From positions 558,001 through 622,000 of the forward strand of contig NZ_CP050296.1 of the NCBI RefSeq assembly GCF_014189455.1: a stretch of 64,000 nucleotides of DNA. The letters run 5' to 3'. Every line of letters begins with the position of its first letter. The stretch's first letter is position 1. The DNA comes from Mesorhizobium huakuii (GTDB taxonomy: Bacteria > Pseudomonadota > Alphaproteobacteria > Rhizobiales > Rhizobiaceae). The notes beneath the pieces were generated by a model. It did not search any database. It was not told the origin of the DNA and saw only the letters and a program-made list of their open reading frames with translations. A program made the translations under genes and the position numbers. This document shows, piece by piece, positions 33,804-42,373 of this stretch.

Positions 33804-34994
33804 TCAGTTGACCGTAAACCTTGCCGCCGTCCACGCCCCGCCCGCCGCGTTCGACTCCACCGCTGCCGCGACAAACTTCACACCCCGCGCGCCGTCGACC
33901 ACATCCGGCACCTGCGCGGCCCTTGCTGCATCCACCACCCCACCGGACCGATGCGCCCGAATAATATCCGCGGCGTCGCGGTAGAAATTGGCGAAGGCCT
34001 CGATATAGCCTTCCGGATGTGCCGCCGGCATACGCGACACGCGCCGGCTTTCTGCCGTCGAGCCATGGCCGCCGCGCATCAGCGTACGGGTTTCCTCGCC
34101 ATATCGGGAAAAGCGCAACTCCTCCGGCCGCCCGCCCGACCATTCGAGGCCGGCCTTGTCGCCATAGATTCGCACGGACAGATCATTATAGTGGCCGGGC
34201 GAGGTCTGGCTGGCCAGGATCGTGCCGCGCGCTCCGTCAGTCCAGCGCACCATCACATGCGCATTGTCGTCGAGCCGGCGCCCAGGCACGGCGGTGAACA
34301 GGTCGGCCGACACCGCCTCGGCCTCGCGGCCGGAAATATAGCTTGCCAGGTTGAAGGCATGCACGCCGATATCGGCCAGCACCGCAGACTGCCCTGCCCG
34401 CGCCGGATCGGTGCGCCACTCCGCCTGCTTCTGGCCATCGGCGTCGATCGGTTTGGTCAGCCAGTCCTGGATATAGGCGCCATGCACGGACACGATCCGG
34501 CCAAGCTCGCCCGCCGCCACCATCTCGCGCGCCTGGCGGACCATGGCGTAGCCGGTGTTGTTGAGGGTCACGACGAAGCGGCGTTTTTTAGCTCGCGCCA
34601 GCGCCACGAGCGCCTCGGCGTCGCTGAGCGTGGTCGACAGCGGCTTGTCGCAGATCACGTCGATGCCCGCCTCGAGGAAGGCGGTGGCGATCGGTGCGTG
34701 CAGATGGTTGGGCGTGACGATGACGACTGCCTCGATGCCATCCCGCCGCGCGGCTTCGGCCTTTGCCATGGCGTGGTAATCGGCATAGCTGCGTTCCGGC
34801 GCGATGCCGATCTCGGCGGCCGAGGCGGCGGCATTCTCCGGATCGGACGACAGCGCGCCGGCGACCAGCGCGATCTGGTCGTCGAGGCGCATGGCGAGGC
34901 GGTGCACGGCACCGATGAAGGCATTGCGGCCGCCGCCGACCATGCCGACCCTCAGGCGCTTGCCCGCCGAGCCGTCCGATGTTGCATAGACCAT
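33804..34994 (-). CDS. Gfo/Idh/MocA family NAD(P)-dependent oxidoreductase
   Basis: This is a 396-aa protein. The N-terminal Rossmann fold begins LRVGMVGGGRNAFIGAVHRLAM; VIVTPNHLHAPIATAFLEAG and CDKPLSTTL hold the conserved lysine of the EKP motif (here DKP). The second half is the alpha/beta substrate domain with DIGVHAFNLASYISG (the Asp/His motif). Such enzymes oxidise sugar or cyclitol hydroxyls. GGAGGAGAAAAC stands before the ATG at 34994. The gene is divergent from the RpiR regulator and most likely belongs to the same sugar/polyol pathway as the operon to the right. Confidence 0.88.
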   Translation of the reverse strand: MVYATSDGSAGKRLRVGMVGGGRNAFIGAVHRLAMRLDDQIALVAGALSSDPENAAASAAEIGIAPERSYADYHAMAKAEAARRDGIEAVVIVTPNHLHAPIATAFLEAGIDVICDKPLSTTLSDAEALVALARAKKRRFVVTLNNTGYAMVRQAREMVAAGELGRIVSVHGAYIQDWLTKPIDADGQKQAEWRTDPARAGQSAVLADIGVHAFNLASYISGREAEAVSADLFTAVPGRRLDDNAHVMVRWTDGARGTILASQTSPGHYNDLSVRIYGDKAGLEWSGGRPEELRFSRYGEETRTLMRGGHGSTAESRRVSRMPAAHPEGYIEAFANFYRDAADIIRAHRSGGVVDAARAAQVPDVVDGARGVKFVAAAVESNAAGGAWTAARFTVN

Positions 34995-35072
34995 GTTTTC
35001 TCCTCCGACCGGATCATTGGCGACGCACCAAGCCTCACGTTCGGCTACCACTTTCGAACACAATTTCCAATT

Positions 35073-35081
35073 TCCATATTG
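35073..35081. promoter_or_regulatory. Candidate RpiR operator half-site, left copy
   Basis: TTCCATATT occurs here, between the divergent Gfo/Idh and RpiR starts, and again at 36043-36051 just before the SDR gene that begins the operon. In both places AT-rich flanks follow (GTAATA and TTGAAA). A shared word in the two promoter regions of one locus suggests the site of the local RpiR regulator. The element is short, so this is tentative. Confidence 0.35.
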
Positions 35082-35112
35082 TAATACGATCGTGCCGCGC
35101 TAGCCTGAGATC

Positions 35113-36006
35113 ATGAGTGGGGCGGGCAAATCACCGGGACGATCTCTCAGCGACGAGGCGGCGACGCGCAAACGCGGGCGCTCTCTTGCCGCGTTGGGCT
35201 ATATCCAGCCGCAGACCTATGAGGAACTGCGCGCCGTGCTCTCCTCCGGCACCGTGCATTTCCCCAAGCGGCTGCGCCAGGTGGCGATCTTCATGTGGCA
35301 GCATCCGAGCGATGTCGCGCTCGGCACCATCGCACAGGTGGCCGCGCAGGCCGGCGTGCAGCCTTCGACGCTGGTGCGCTTTGCGCAGATCTTCGGCTAT
35401 TCCGGCTTTTCCGATTTCCAGGGCCTGTTCAAGGAGCACGTCAAGGGTTCGTGGCCCGAAGCGCGCGGCGAGCCGCGCACCGAAGCGGAACCGAATGCCG
35501 CCATGCATTTCCTGCACGGCATGGTCGGCGCCTCGCAGGCCTCGCTCGGCCGCATCGAGGCCGGATTCGACGTCGAGCGTTTCGAGAAGATGGTGGCGCT
35601 GCTGGCGACCGCCGACCTGATCTATGTCATCGGCTCCAAGCGCGCCTTTCCGGTCACCGCCTATCTGTCGCTGACGCTGTCGCAGCAAGGCGTGCGCAAT
35701 GTGCTGGTCGACAATGTCGGCTCGTCGGCGCTGGACCAGGTCGGCTGCATTGGCGCGCGCGACGCGGTGCTGGCCGTCTCCTTCAGTCCCTACAATTCGA
35801 TCACGCCCGACCTGGTCGCCGTGGCGCATGAGCGCAAGGCCCGCATCGTCACCATCACCGACAGCACCTTCAGCCCGCTCATCCCTTTGTCGGACAGCTG
35901 GCTGGAAGTGGTGGAATCCGACTTTGCCGGATTCCGCTCGCTGGCGGCGTCGCTGGCGGTCGGCATGGCGCTGGTCCAAGGCGTCGCGGCACGGCGTGGC
36001 ACATGA
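35113..36006 (+). CDS. MurR/RpiR family transcriptional regulator
   Basis: This 297-aa protein has an N-terminal RpiR-type HTH (FPKRLRQVAIFMWQHPSDVALGTIAQVAAQAGVQPSTLVRFAQ) and a C-terminal SIS domain (TADLIYVIGSKRAFPVTAYLSLTL, DAVLAVSFSPYNS) that binds a phosphosugar-like effector. It sits between the divergent Gfo/Idh gene and the downstream dehydrogenase/ABC genes and is their likely regulator. Members can act as activators or repressors depending on the effector. Confidence 0.9.
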   Translation: MSGAGKSPGRSLSDEAATRKRGRSLAALGYIQPQTYEELRAVLSSGTVHFPKRLRQVAIFMWQHPSDVALGTIAQVAAQAGVQPSTLVRFAQIFGYSGFSDFQGLFKEHVKGSWPEARGEPRTEAEPNAAMHFLHGMVGASQASLGRIEAGFDVERFEKMVALLATADLIYVIGSKRAFPVTAYLSLTLSQQGVRNVLVDNVGSSALDQVGCIGARDAVLAVSFSPYNSITPDLVAVAHERKARIVTITDSTFSPLIPLSDSWLEVVESDFAGFRSLAASLAVGMALVQGVAARRGT

Positions 36007-36042
36007 GGTGATGCTGGCACAATTGACTATCGGGAATTGTCG

Positions 36043-36051
36043 TTCCATATT
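36043..36051. promoter_or_regulatory. Candidate RpiR operator half-site, right copy
   Basis: This is the second occurrence of TTCCATATT, 34-42 nt upstream of the SDR start at 36085. It pairs with the copy at 35073-35081 in the RpiR/Gfo-Idh promoter region. It marks the probable promoter of the SDR-to-permease operon. Confidence 0.35.
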
Positions 36052-36084
36052 TTGAAAAATAGAAACTTTGTTCCGGGAGGAGGA

Positions 36085-36867
36085 ATGGAGCTTCATCTCA
36101 GAGGCAAGGTCGTGCTGGTCACCGGCGCGACGCAAGGCATTGGCCGCGCCATCGCCGAGACGCTGGCGCGTGCCGGCGCCGGCGGGCTGCTGATCACCGG
36201 ACGCGATGCCAAACGCGGCGACGCAGTGGCGGCGGAACTGTCAGCCATCGGCACGCCGACCATCTTCGTCGCCGCCGACCTTGGAGACCCGCAAACCCCT
36301 GCCCTTCTGGCGCAAGCCTGCATCGAGCGCTTCGGCCGTATCGACGGCCTCGTCAACGCCGCCGGGCTGACCGACCGCGCCTCCTTCCTCGACGCCAGCC
36401 TCGACGACTGGGCCTCGCTGTTCGCCGTCAACGCCCGCGCACCATTCTTCCTGATGCAGGCTGTCATCGCCGACATGCGGAAGCGTGGACAACCCGGCGC
36501 CATCGTCAACATCCTGTCGATCAACGCCCATTGCGGCTCGCCGGAGCTTGCCGTCTACTCCGCCACCAAGGGCGCGCTGGCGACGCTGACCAAGAACGCC
36601 GCCAATGCCCACCGCTTCGACCTCATCCGCGTCAACGGCATCAATGTCGGCTGGACCGACACGCCGGCTGAACGCGTCATGCAGTCTGAGACGCTGGGCC
36701 ACGGCCCGGGCTGGCTCGACGCCGCCAACGCCGCGCAGCCTTTCGGCAGGCTGCTCAAGCCGGACGACATCGCCAACCTTGCCGTCTTCCTGCTTTCCGA
36801 CGCGGCCGGCCCGATGACCGGCGCCGTGATCGACCAGGAGCAGTCGGTGATCGGGGCAAACCGGTGA
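36085..36867 (+). CDS. SDR family oxidoreductase (sugar/polyol locus)
   Basis: This 260-aa short-chain dehydrogenase has the cofactor motif VTGATQGIGRAIA, NAAG near residue 90, and catalytic Ser and Tyr-Lys in VNILSINAH and AVYSATKGAL. The basic residue after the second strand (TGRDAKRGD) suggests NADP preference. It should oxidise or reduce a sugar alcohol, ketose or lactone. GGGAGGAGG precedes the ATG. Its stop overlaps the GTG start of the next gene (GTGA), so the two are coupled. Confidence 0.88.
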   Translation: MELHLRGKVVLVTGATQGIGRAIAETLARAGAGGLLITGRDAKRGDAVAAELSAIGTPTIFVAADLGDPQTPALLAQACIERFGRIDGLVNAAGLTDRASFLDASLDDWASLFAVNARAPFFLMQAVIADMRKRGQPGAIVNILSINAHCGSPELAVYSATKGALATLTKNAANAHRFDLIRVNGINVGWTDTPAERVMQSETLGHGPGWLDAANAAQPFGRLLKPDDIANLAVFLLSDAAGPMTGAVIDQEQSVIGANR

Positions 36868-38411
36868 ACGCCGCTTCGGCATCGCCGGAAACACTCGGGC
36901 CGGACCTGCTGGACCGGCTTCCAGCCGCTGTTCAGACACCTGGATATGACCGGAAAACCCTCGCGCCCGGCATGGCGCATCTCGGCGTCGGCGCCTTCCA
37001 CCGCAGCCATCAGGCCGAATACACCGATGACCTGCTGGCGCGCCAGTTCGACCGCTGGGGCGTTGTCGGCATCAACATCCGCCCACCCACCCTTGCCGAC
37101 ACGCTCGGCCGGCAAGGCGGCCTCTATACAAGGCTGATCCGCGAGAACAGCCACATCGAGGCGCGTATCGTCGGCAGCATCGTCCGCGTGGTGGACAGCC
37201 AGGACAGCGCCGCCCCGGCGCTCGGCGTGCTCTCCTCATCCGACATCGAACTGGTGACGATGACGGTGACCGAAAAAGGCTATTGCCACATCCCGTCGAG
37301 CGGCGCGCTCGATCTCGGCCATCCCGACATCGTCCACGACCTCGCCAACCCTCATACACCGCGTAGCTTGCCCGGTATTCTCGCGCGGGCGCTGGAGCTG
37401 CGCCGGGCCACGCATGGCCGGTCGATGACGCTGCTCTCCTGCGACAACATCCCGACCAATGGCACCATCCTGGAAACTGTGGTACGGAGCTTTGCCGAAC
37501 GCCGCGGCGGCAATGGCCTTGCCGACTGGATCGCTGCCAACGCCGCCTTCCCCTCCGCCATGGTCGACCGCATCGCACCGGCGGTGACGCAGAATGACCT
37601 CGACAGCGTTGAGCAATGGTTCGGCTACCGCGATGGCGCCGTTGCCGTCTGCGAGCCGTTCCGGCAATGGGTGATCGAGCAGAAATTTGCCGGCCGCATG
37701 CCGCGCTGGGATCTCGTCGGGGCGACCTTCGTCGACGATGTCACGCCGTTCGAGCATCTCAAGATGCGGGTGCTGAACGGCGCCCAGACGACACTTGCCA
37801 CGCTCGGCGTGCTGGCCGGCCTCGAACACACTTTCGATGCCATCGCCGACCCGCTGCTGTCGGCCTTCATCAGGCACATGCTGGTCGAAGAAACGCTGCC
37901 GACGCTGATGCCGGTGCCCGGTGTCCTGCCTCTCGCCTATGTCGAGCAAAGCCTCGGCCGCTTGAAGAACACGGCGATCCGCCACCGCAATCACCAGATC
38001 GCCACCGACGGTTCGCAAAAGATCGTCCAGCGCCTGCTGAACCCGATTCGCGAGCGTCTAAGCCAGGGCGCTAGTATCGGCCTGCTGTCGGTGCCGGTCG
38101 CCGGCTGGATGGCCTATCTCATCCAGGCATCGGCAAGGTTCGGCAAACGCTGGCCAGTGTCCGATCCCTATGCCGGCAAGGTCGCCGAGATCGCCGACGC
38201 CACAGGCCGCGATGCGCCGGCGCTGGTTTCGGCCATCCTCGCGATCGATACGATTTTCGATCCCGGCCTCGCTGCGAACGAGACGTTTCACGCGGCCGTC
38301 ATATCGGCGCTGAACGAACTGCTTTCGGACGATCCGATGGTGGCTGTCCGGCACAGTCTTGAACAAGATGAGATCGCAAGGTTGAAACGATCCAAACAAT
38401 CGGCATTATGA
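36864..38411 (+). CDS. Mannitol dehydrogenase family polyol dehydrogenase
   Basis: This is a 515-aa long-chain polyol-specific dehydrogenase. The N-terminal NAD domain has MAHLGVGAFHRSHQAEYTDDL and SCDNIPTNG. The C-terminal domain contains VDDVTPFEHLKMRVLNGAQ and VPVAGWMAYL. In mannitol 2-dehydrogenase the catalytic residues are Lys, Asn five later and His three after that. Here Lys and Asn are present, but the His position holds Gln (LKMRVLNGAQ). This may alter substrate or mechanism. It probably interconverts a sugar alcohol and ketose imported by the nearby ABC system. Confidence 0.87.
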   Translation: MNAASASPETLGPDLLDRLPAAVQTPGYDRKTLAPGMAHLGVGAFHRSHQAEYTDDLLARQFDRWGVVGINIRPPTLADTLGRQGGLYTRLIRENSHIEARIVGSIVRVVDSQDSAAPALGVLSSSDIELVTMTVTEKGYCHIPSSGALDLGHPDIVHDLANPHTPRSLPGILARALELRRATHGRSMTLLSCDNIPTNGTILETVVRSFAERRGGNGLADWIAANAAFPSAMVDRIAPAVTQNDLDSVEQWFGYRDGAVAVCEPFRQWVIEQKFAGRMPRWDLVGATFVDDVTPFEHLKMRVLNGAQTTLATLGVLAGLEHTFDAIADPLLSAFIRHMLVEETLPTLMPVPGVLPLAYVEQSLGRLKNTAIRHRNHQIATDGSQKIVQRLLNPIRERLSQGASIGLLSVPVAGWMAYLIQASARFGKRWPVSDPYAGKVAEIADATGRDAPALVSAILAIDTIFDPGLAANETFHAAVISALNELLSDDPMVAVRHSLEQDEIARLKRSKQSAL

Positions 38412-38446
38412 ACATCGGCCGTGAAGACACGGCCAGGGGAGGCGCT

Positions 38447-39361
38447 ATGAAACTTGGACTGCTCACCGCACCCTTCGCGGAGACGCCGCTTGCCGATGTC
38501 GCCGCCTGGGCGGGCTCGGCCGGCTTCGAGACGCTCGAGATCGCCTGCTGGCCGAAGACCTCTGGCGCGACCCGCCGCTATGCCGGCACCAGTCATATCG
38601 ACGCCGACGGCACTTCGGCCTCGCAGGCGAAAGAAATCGTTGCCTCGCTGGTGGAAAAGAACCTCACCGTTTCCGGCCTCGGCTACTATCCCAACCCGCT
38701 GCACCCTGATGCCGCGCACCGCGAGGCGGTCATCGGCCATTTGAAGAAAGTGATCATGCTGGCCGCCAATATGGGCGTGCCCGTGGTCAACACCTTCTGC
38801 GGCGGCGATGCCTCCAAAACCGTCGACGTTAACTGGCAGGACGCATTGAAAGTCTGGCCCGAAATCGTCGCTTTTGCGCGCGGACACGGGGTGAAACTCG
38901 CCTTCGAGAACTGCCCGATGATCTTTAGCTATGACGAGTGGCCGGGCGGGCATAACATCGCCTATTCGCCGCTGGTCTGGCGCCGCATCCTGGAAACCTG
39001 GGGCGGCGATGTCGGCATGAATTTCGACCCCTCGCACCTGGTCTGGCAGATGATCGACCAGGCCCGTTTCATTAGGGAGTTCGGCCCCTACATGCTGCAC
39101 GTCCACGCCAAGGATTTGATGATTGATCATGATGGTTTGTACGAGCGCGGAATCCTCTCGGCCGGGATAGGCTGGCAGGTGCCGCGCATGCCGGGGCTGG
39201 GCGATGTCGACTGGAGCGGCTTCTTTTCCGGCCTCTACCGCGCCGGCTATGACGGGTCGGTCATCATCGAACACGAGGACAGGCGGTTTGAAGGCAGTGA
39301 CGAGCAGGTGAAGCGCGGTTTCCTGCTCGCCCGCGACGTTCTGCGTCCGTTCGTCAAGTGA
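38447..39361 (+). CDS. Sugar phosphate isomerase/epimerase family TIM-barrel protein
   Basis: This 304-aa xylose-isomerase-like TIM barrel has metal-site residues in KLAFENCPM (Glu), GMNFDPSHLVW (Asp, His), LHVHAKDLM (His) and VIIEHEDRRF (Glu). It would isomerise or epimerise a keto or aldo sugar in the pathway. GGGGAGGCGCT before the ATG at 38447 supports this start. An ATG at 38408 overlapping the previous stop would add 13 residues. It belongs to the operon running from the SDR gene to the permeases. Confidence 0.85.
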   Translation: MKLGLLTAPFAETPLADVAAWAGSAGFETLEIACWPKTSGATRRYAGTSHIDADGTSASQAKEIVASLVEKNLTVSGLGYYPNPLHPDAAHREAVIGHLKKVIMLAANMGVPVVNTFCGGDASKTVDVNWQDALKVWPEIVAFARGHGVKLAFENCPMIFSYDEWPGGHNIAYSPLVWRRILETWGGDVGMNFDPSHLVWQMIDQARFIREFGPYMLHVHAKDLMIDHDGLYERGILSAGIGWQVPRMPGLGDVDWSGFFSGLYRAGYDGSVIIEHEDRRFEGSDEQVKRGFLLARDVLRPFVK

Positions 39362-39369
39362 GGAAAGGA

Positions 39370-39414
39370 GCATGTCGCCCAAAAGTGCCCAGCGGTTTTG
39401 GGGCAACGACATGC
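39370..39414. repeat. Rhizobial intergenic palindrome
   Basis: GCATGTCGCCCAAAA (39370-39384) is mirrored by TTTTGGG (39396-39402) and CGACATGC (39407-39414), forming a long stem with a small bulge. A partial extra copy (GCATGTCGGCAACGAC) follows at about 39425. It lies between the isomerase and the binding-protein genes and could set relative mRNA levels. Similar elements occur in Mesorhizobium genomes, as far as I recall. Confidence 0.65.
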
Positions 39415-39539
39415 CCAGGGAAAGCATGTCGGCAACGACGTGCGGAGGACAACGAGTTGAGGCGCGTGAATCTCTTTCTGAGCGACACGTTTCAACGACT
39501 TGGAACTGAAACTGAAAAACAATGTGGAGGAAGTCTGAA

Positions 39540-40574
39540 ATGAAGAAAATCCTGACCATGGTCCCGCTGCTTGCGGGCGCTGCGTTGCTCGCCTCGGTGG
39601 GCGTCTCGGCCGCCGCCGGCAAATACACGATCGGCATTTCCAACACCGTGCAAGGCAATGGCTGGCGCGAGGAGATGGTGTGCGCCATGAAGGCGCAGGC
39701 GCTTGCCTCCGGCGAGGTGGCAAAGCTCAACATCGCCCACCGCAACACCGATGCCGCCGGCCAGTTGGAAGACATCCGCAACCTGATCAGCGCCAAGGTT
39801 GACGCCATCGTCGTCAACCCCGCCGATCCGGCCGGCATCAAGGCGGGCCTGGAGGAAGCCACAAAGGCCGGCATCGTCGTCGTCGCCGTCGACCAGGCGG
39901 TCACCGAACCGTCGGCCTACATCATCTCCAACAACCAGGAGGAATATGCCTATCTCGGCGCCAAATGGCTATTCCAGCAGATGGGCGGCAAGGGCGAGGT
40001 GTTTTACATGCGCGGCGCCGCCGGCGCTTCCGCCGACTCTGACCGCGACAAAGGCTTCAAGAAGGCGCTGGCCGAATTCCCCGACGTGAAGGTGGCGCAG
40101 GAAGTCTTCACCGGCTGGCAGCAGGACCAGGCCAAGCAGCAGATCCTCTCCTTCCTGTCGACGGGAACGCCGATCAACGGCATCTGGACGTCGGGCATCG
40201 ACAACGTCATCGTCGACGCGCTGGTGGAATCGCAGGCGCCGCTGGTGCCGATCGTCGGTGCCGACAATGCCGGCTTCGTCGGCCAGCTGAGCTCGGTCAA
40301 GGGCCTCGTCGGAGCCGCCGTCACCAACCCCGGCTCGATCGGCGGTGCGGGTGTGACGCTGGCGCTGCAGATCCTCGACGGCAAGAAGCCGGCCCAGCAG
40401 ACCGTGCTGGTGCAGCCGCAGCTCTGGGAAAACGCCACCGAGGAAGGCAAGGCCAAGCTGAAGGCCGCCGCCGACCCGTCGCTCAGCCCGGAATGGCCGG
40501 TCTCGATCTCGATCCCGGACTGGACGACGTACACGAAGGACCAGATCGTGGCGTGCAAGGGGCCGGGCGAGTAA
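39540..40574 (+). CDS. Periplasmic sugar-binding protein of an ABC importer
   Basis: This 344-aa protein has a signal peptide (KKILTMVPLLAGAALLASVGVSAAA) and the RbsB-type periplasmic binding fold: GISNTVQGNGWREEM, the hinge segment VDAIVVNPADPAGI, GTPINGIWTSGID and IVGADNAGFVGQL. It binds a sugar or polyol in the periplasm and delivers it to the permeases encoded downstream. GTGGAGGAAG precedes the ATG. The gene is separated from the ATPase gene by a palindromic repeat, which may let it be expressed more strongly than the rest. Confidence 0.9.
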   Translation: MKKILTMVPLLAGAALLASVGVSAAAGKYTIGISNTVQGNGWREEMVCAMKAQALASGEVAKLNIAHRNTDAAGQLEDIRNLISAKVDAIVVNPADPAGIKAGLEEATKAGIVVVAVDQAVTEPSAYIISNNQEEYAYLGAKWLFQQMGGKGEVFYMRGAAGASADSDRDKGFKKALAEFPDVKVAQEVFTGWQQDQAKQQILSFLSTGTPINGIWTSGIDNVIVDALVESQAPLVPIVGADNAGFVGQLSSVKGLVGAAVTNPGSIGGAGVTLALQILDGKKPAQQTVLVQPQLWENATEEGKAKLKAAADPSLSPEWPVSISIPDWTTYTKDQIVACKGPGE

Positions 40575-40592
40575 GGGCTGGGCGCGCTTCTT

Positions 40593-40740
40593 CCTTCTCC
40601 CCTTGTGGGAGAAGGTGGCCTCGCGAAGCGAGGTCGGATGAGGGGTGCTCCAGGGAATGCCGACGTCTCACTCCGCTGGAACACCCCTCATCCGTCTCGG
40701 CGCTGCGCGCCGATCCACCTTCCCCCACAAGGGGGGAAGG
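40593..40740. repeat. Large intergenic palindromic element
   Basis: CCTTCTCCCCTTGTGGGAG at the left end is mirrored by the right end (CCCACAAGGGGGGAAGG), and inner arms GATGAGGGGTG and CACCCCTCATC pair as well. The 148-bp unit can form a long branched hairpin. It lies between the binding-protein and ATPase genes. Such elements are frequent in rhizobial intergenic DNA and often protect upstream mRNA. Confidence 0.75.
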
Positions 40741-40798
40741 GAAAGTCGCCGCTTCGTCCGACTTGCCGCACCACCGCAGAGATCGAGAACCACAAATT

Positions 40799-42373
40799 TT
40801 GACAACAAACCCGTTGCCGCAAAGCCCCCTCCTCGACGCGTCAGGCGTCGCCAAAAACTACGGCGCGGTTGCAGCGCTCCGCAACGCGTCGCTCTCCGTC
40901 CTGCCGGGCGAAGTGCACGCGCTGATGGGCGCCAACGGCGCGGGAAAATCGACGCTGGTGAAGATCCTGACCGGCGCTATATCAGCCAATGCCGGGCGTA
41001 TTCTGATCCGTGGCGAGGCGCGCGACATCCGCTCGCCCGCCGCCGCCCGCCGCGCCGGCCTGCTGCCCGTCTACCAGGAGCCGTCGCTGATCCCCGATCT
41101 CGACGTTCTGTCCAATCTGCGGCTGACCGGCACGCCGGTCGAGCCATTCCGCGCCTGGGTGCGCGAACTCGGCATTGCCGACCTCGACCTTCGTGACACC
41201 GCGCGCGACATTCCGCTGGCTGTGCTGCGTGTGCTGGACCTGGCGCGCGCTCTGGCCGTCGAGCCCGACGTGCTGCTGCTCGACGAGATGACGGCCGCGC
41301 TCCCCGCCAACCTCGCTGAAAAGGTGCTGGAAGTGGTGCGCCGCCAGGGCGATGCCGGCCGCGCCGTGATCTTCATCTCGCACCGTTTCGTCGAAATATC
41401 GGCGCTCTGCGACCGCGCCACCGTGCTGCGCGACGGCGAGACCGTCGGCGTCGTCGACATTGTGCCCGGCGTCGAGGAAAAGATCGTCGAGCTGATGCTC
41501 GGCACCCGCATCGTCAAGACCCACGTCGCCGCCCGCAGCGCCGCCGAGAAGGCAGCGCCCGCCCCTGCCCGGCCGCGGCTTGCCGTGCACAATCTGCGCG
41601 TCGGCGCCAAGCTCAATGACGTCTCCTTCGATCTAAGGGATGGCGAAGTCGCCGGCGTCGTAGCGCTGGAAGGCCAGGGCCAGGATGAATTGTTCGCCGC
41701 GCTTGCCGGTTCGATCCGGCCCTCGGGCGGCACGATCGAGGTCGACGGCAGCCCAGTGAAATTTTCACACCCGATCGACGCCATCCGCGCGGGGATCGCC
41801 TATGTGCCGGGCGACCGTTCCGAGGCGCTCGCCATGCAGCGCTCGGTCCGTGAAAACATCGCGCTGCCCTTCAGCGCCGCCTTGCGCAATTGGGGGCCGA
41901 TCAACATGCGCAAGGAGCGCGCCACCGTGCTCAGCGCCATCGAGCGGCTGCAGATCGACACCCGCGCCCAGGGCGAAGTGCAGCGCCTGTCCGGCGGCAA
42001 CCAGCAGAAGGTGACGATTGCCCGCTGGATCGCGGCGGACGCCCGCACCATCCTGTGCTTCGACCCGACGCGCGGCATCGATGTCGGCACCAAGCAGGAG
42101 ATCTACAAGCTGCTGCGCGAGCTCGCCGGCCACGGCAAGTCGGTGCTGTTCTACACCTCGGAACTGGAAGAGGTGCAGCGCGTCTGCGACCGCGTTATCG
42201 TCATCTTCGGCGGCCGATTGGTCGACATTTTTCCGGTCGAGGAGGCCGACGAGCCGGCGCTGATGCGCGCCGCCTACGGCTTGCCGCGCGGCGCCAAGGC
42301 CGATATCGGCATTCTGGCGGCCCCCACCGCCTCCGATGCGCCCTCTTCCGACGCCTTGGGGACGAAGCCATGA
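40799..42373 (+). CDS. Sugar ABC transporter ATP-binding protein (two nucleotide-binding domains)
   Basis: This is a RbsA/XylG-type tandem ATPase of about 524 aa. NBD1 has Walker A GANGAGKST and Walker B LLLDEMTAAL, but its signature region reads IPLAVLRVLDLARAL instead of LSxGQ. NBD2 has the usual degenerate Walker A (ALEGQGQDEL), a canonical signature RLSGGNQQKV and CFDPTRGIDVG. A hybrid arrangement of this sort is typical for sugar importers, though the NBD1 signature is unusually poor. The start is probably TTG 40799, since no ATG lies near the conserved N-terminus. The stop overlaps the next ATG (ATGA). Confidence 0.9.
   Translation: MTTNPLPQSPLLDASGVAKNYGAVAALRNASLSVLPGEVHALMGANGAGKSTLVKILTGAISANAGRILIRGEARDIRSPAAARRAGLLPVYQEPSLIPDLDVLSNLRLTGTPVEPFRAWVRELGIADLDLRDTARDIPLAVLRVLDLARALAVEPDVLLLDEMTAALPANLAEKVLEVVRRQGDAGRAVIFISHRFVEISALCDRATVLRDGETVGVVDIVPGVEEKIVELMLGTRIVKTHVAARSAAEKAAPAPARPRLAVHNLRVGAKLNDVSFDLRDGEVAGVVALEGQGQDELFAALAGSIRPSGGTIEVDGSPVKFSHPIDAIRAGIAYVPGDRSEALAMQRSVRENIALPFSAALRNWGPINMRKERATVLSAIERLQIDTRAQGEVQRLSGGNQQKVTIARWIAADARTILCFDPTRGIDVGTKQEIYKLLRELAGHGKSVLFYTSELEEVQRVCDRVIVIFGGRLVDIFPVEEADEPALMRAAYGLPRGAKADIGILAAPTASDAPSSDALGTKP

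Noticed and set aside
33762..35084. Long open frame (440 aa) on the plus strand opposite the Gfo/Idh/MocA gene
   Set aside because: It is the antisense shadow of a high-GC gene: no conserved domain, Arg/His-rich composition, and the minus-strand gene explains the region fully. Similar shadows at 9123-11396, 23628-25424 and 38288-39904 were dropped for the same reason.
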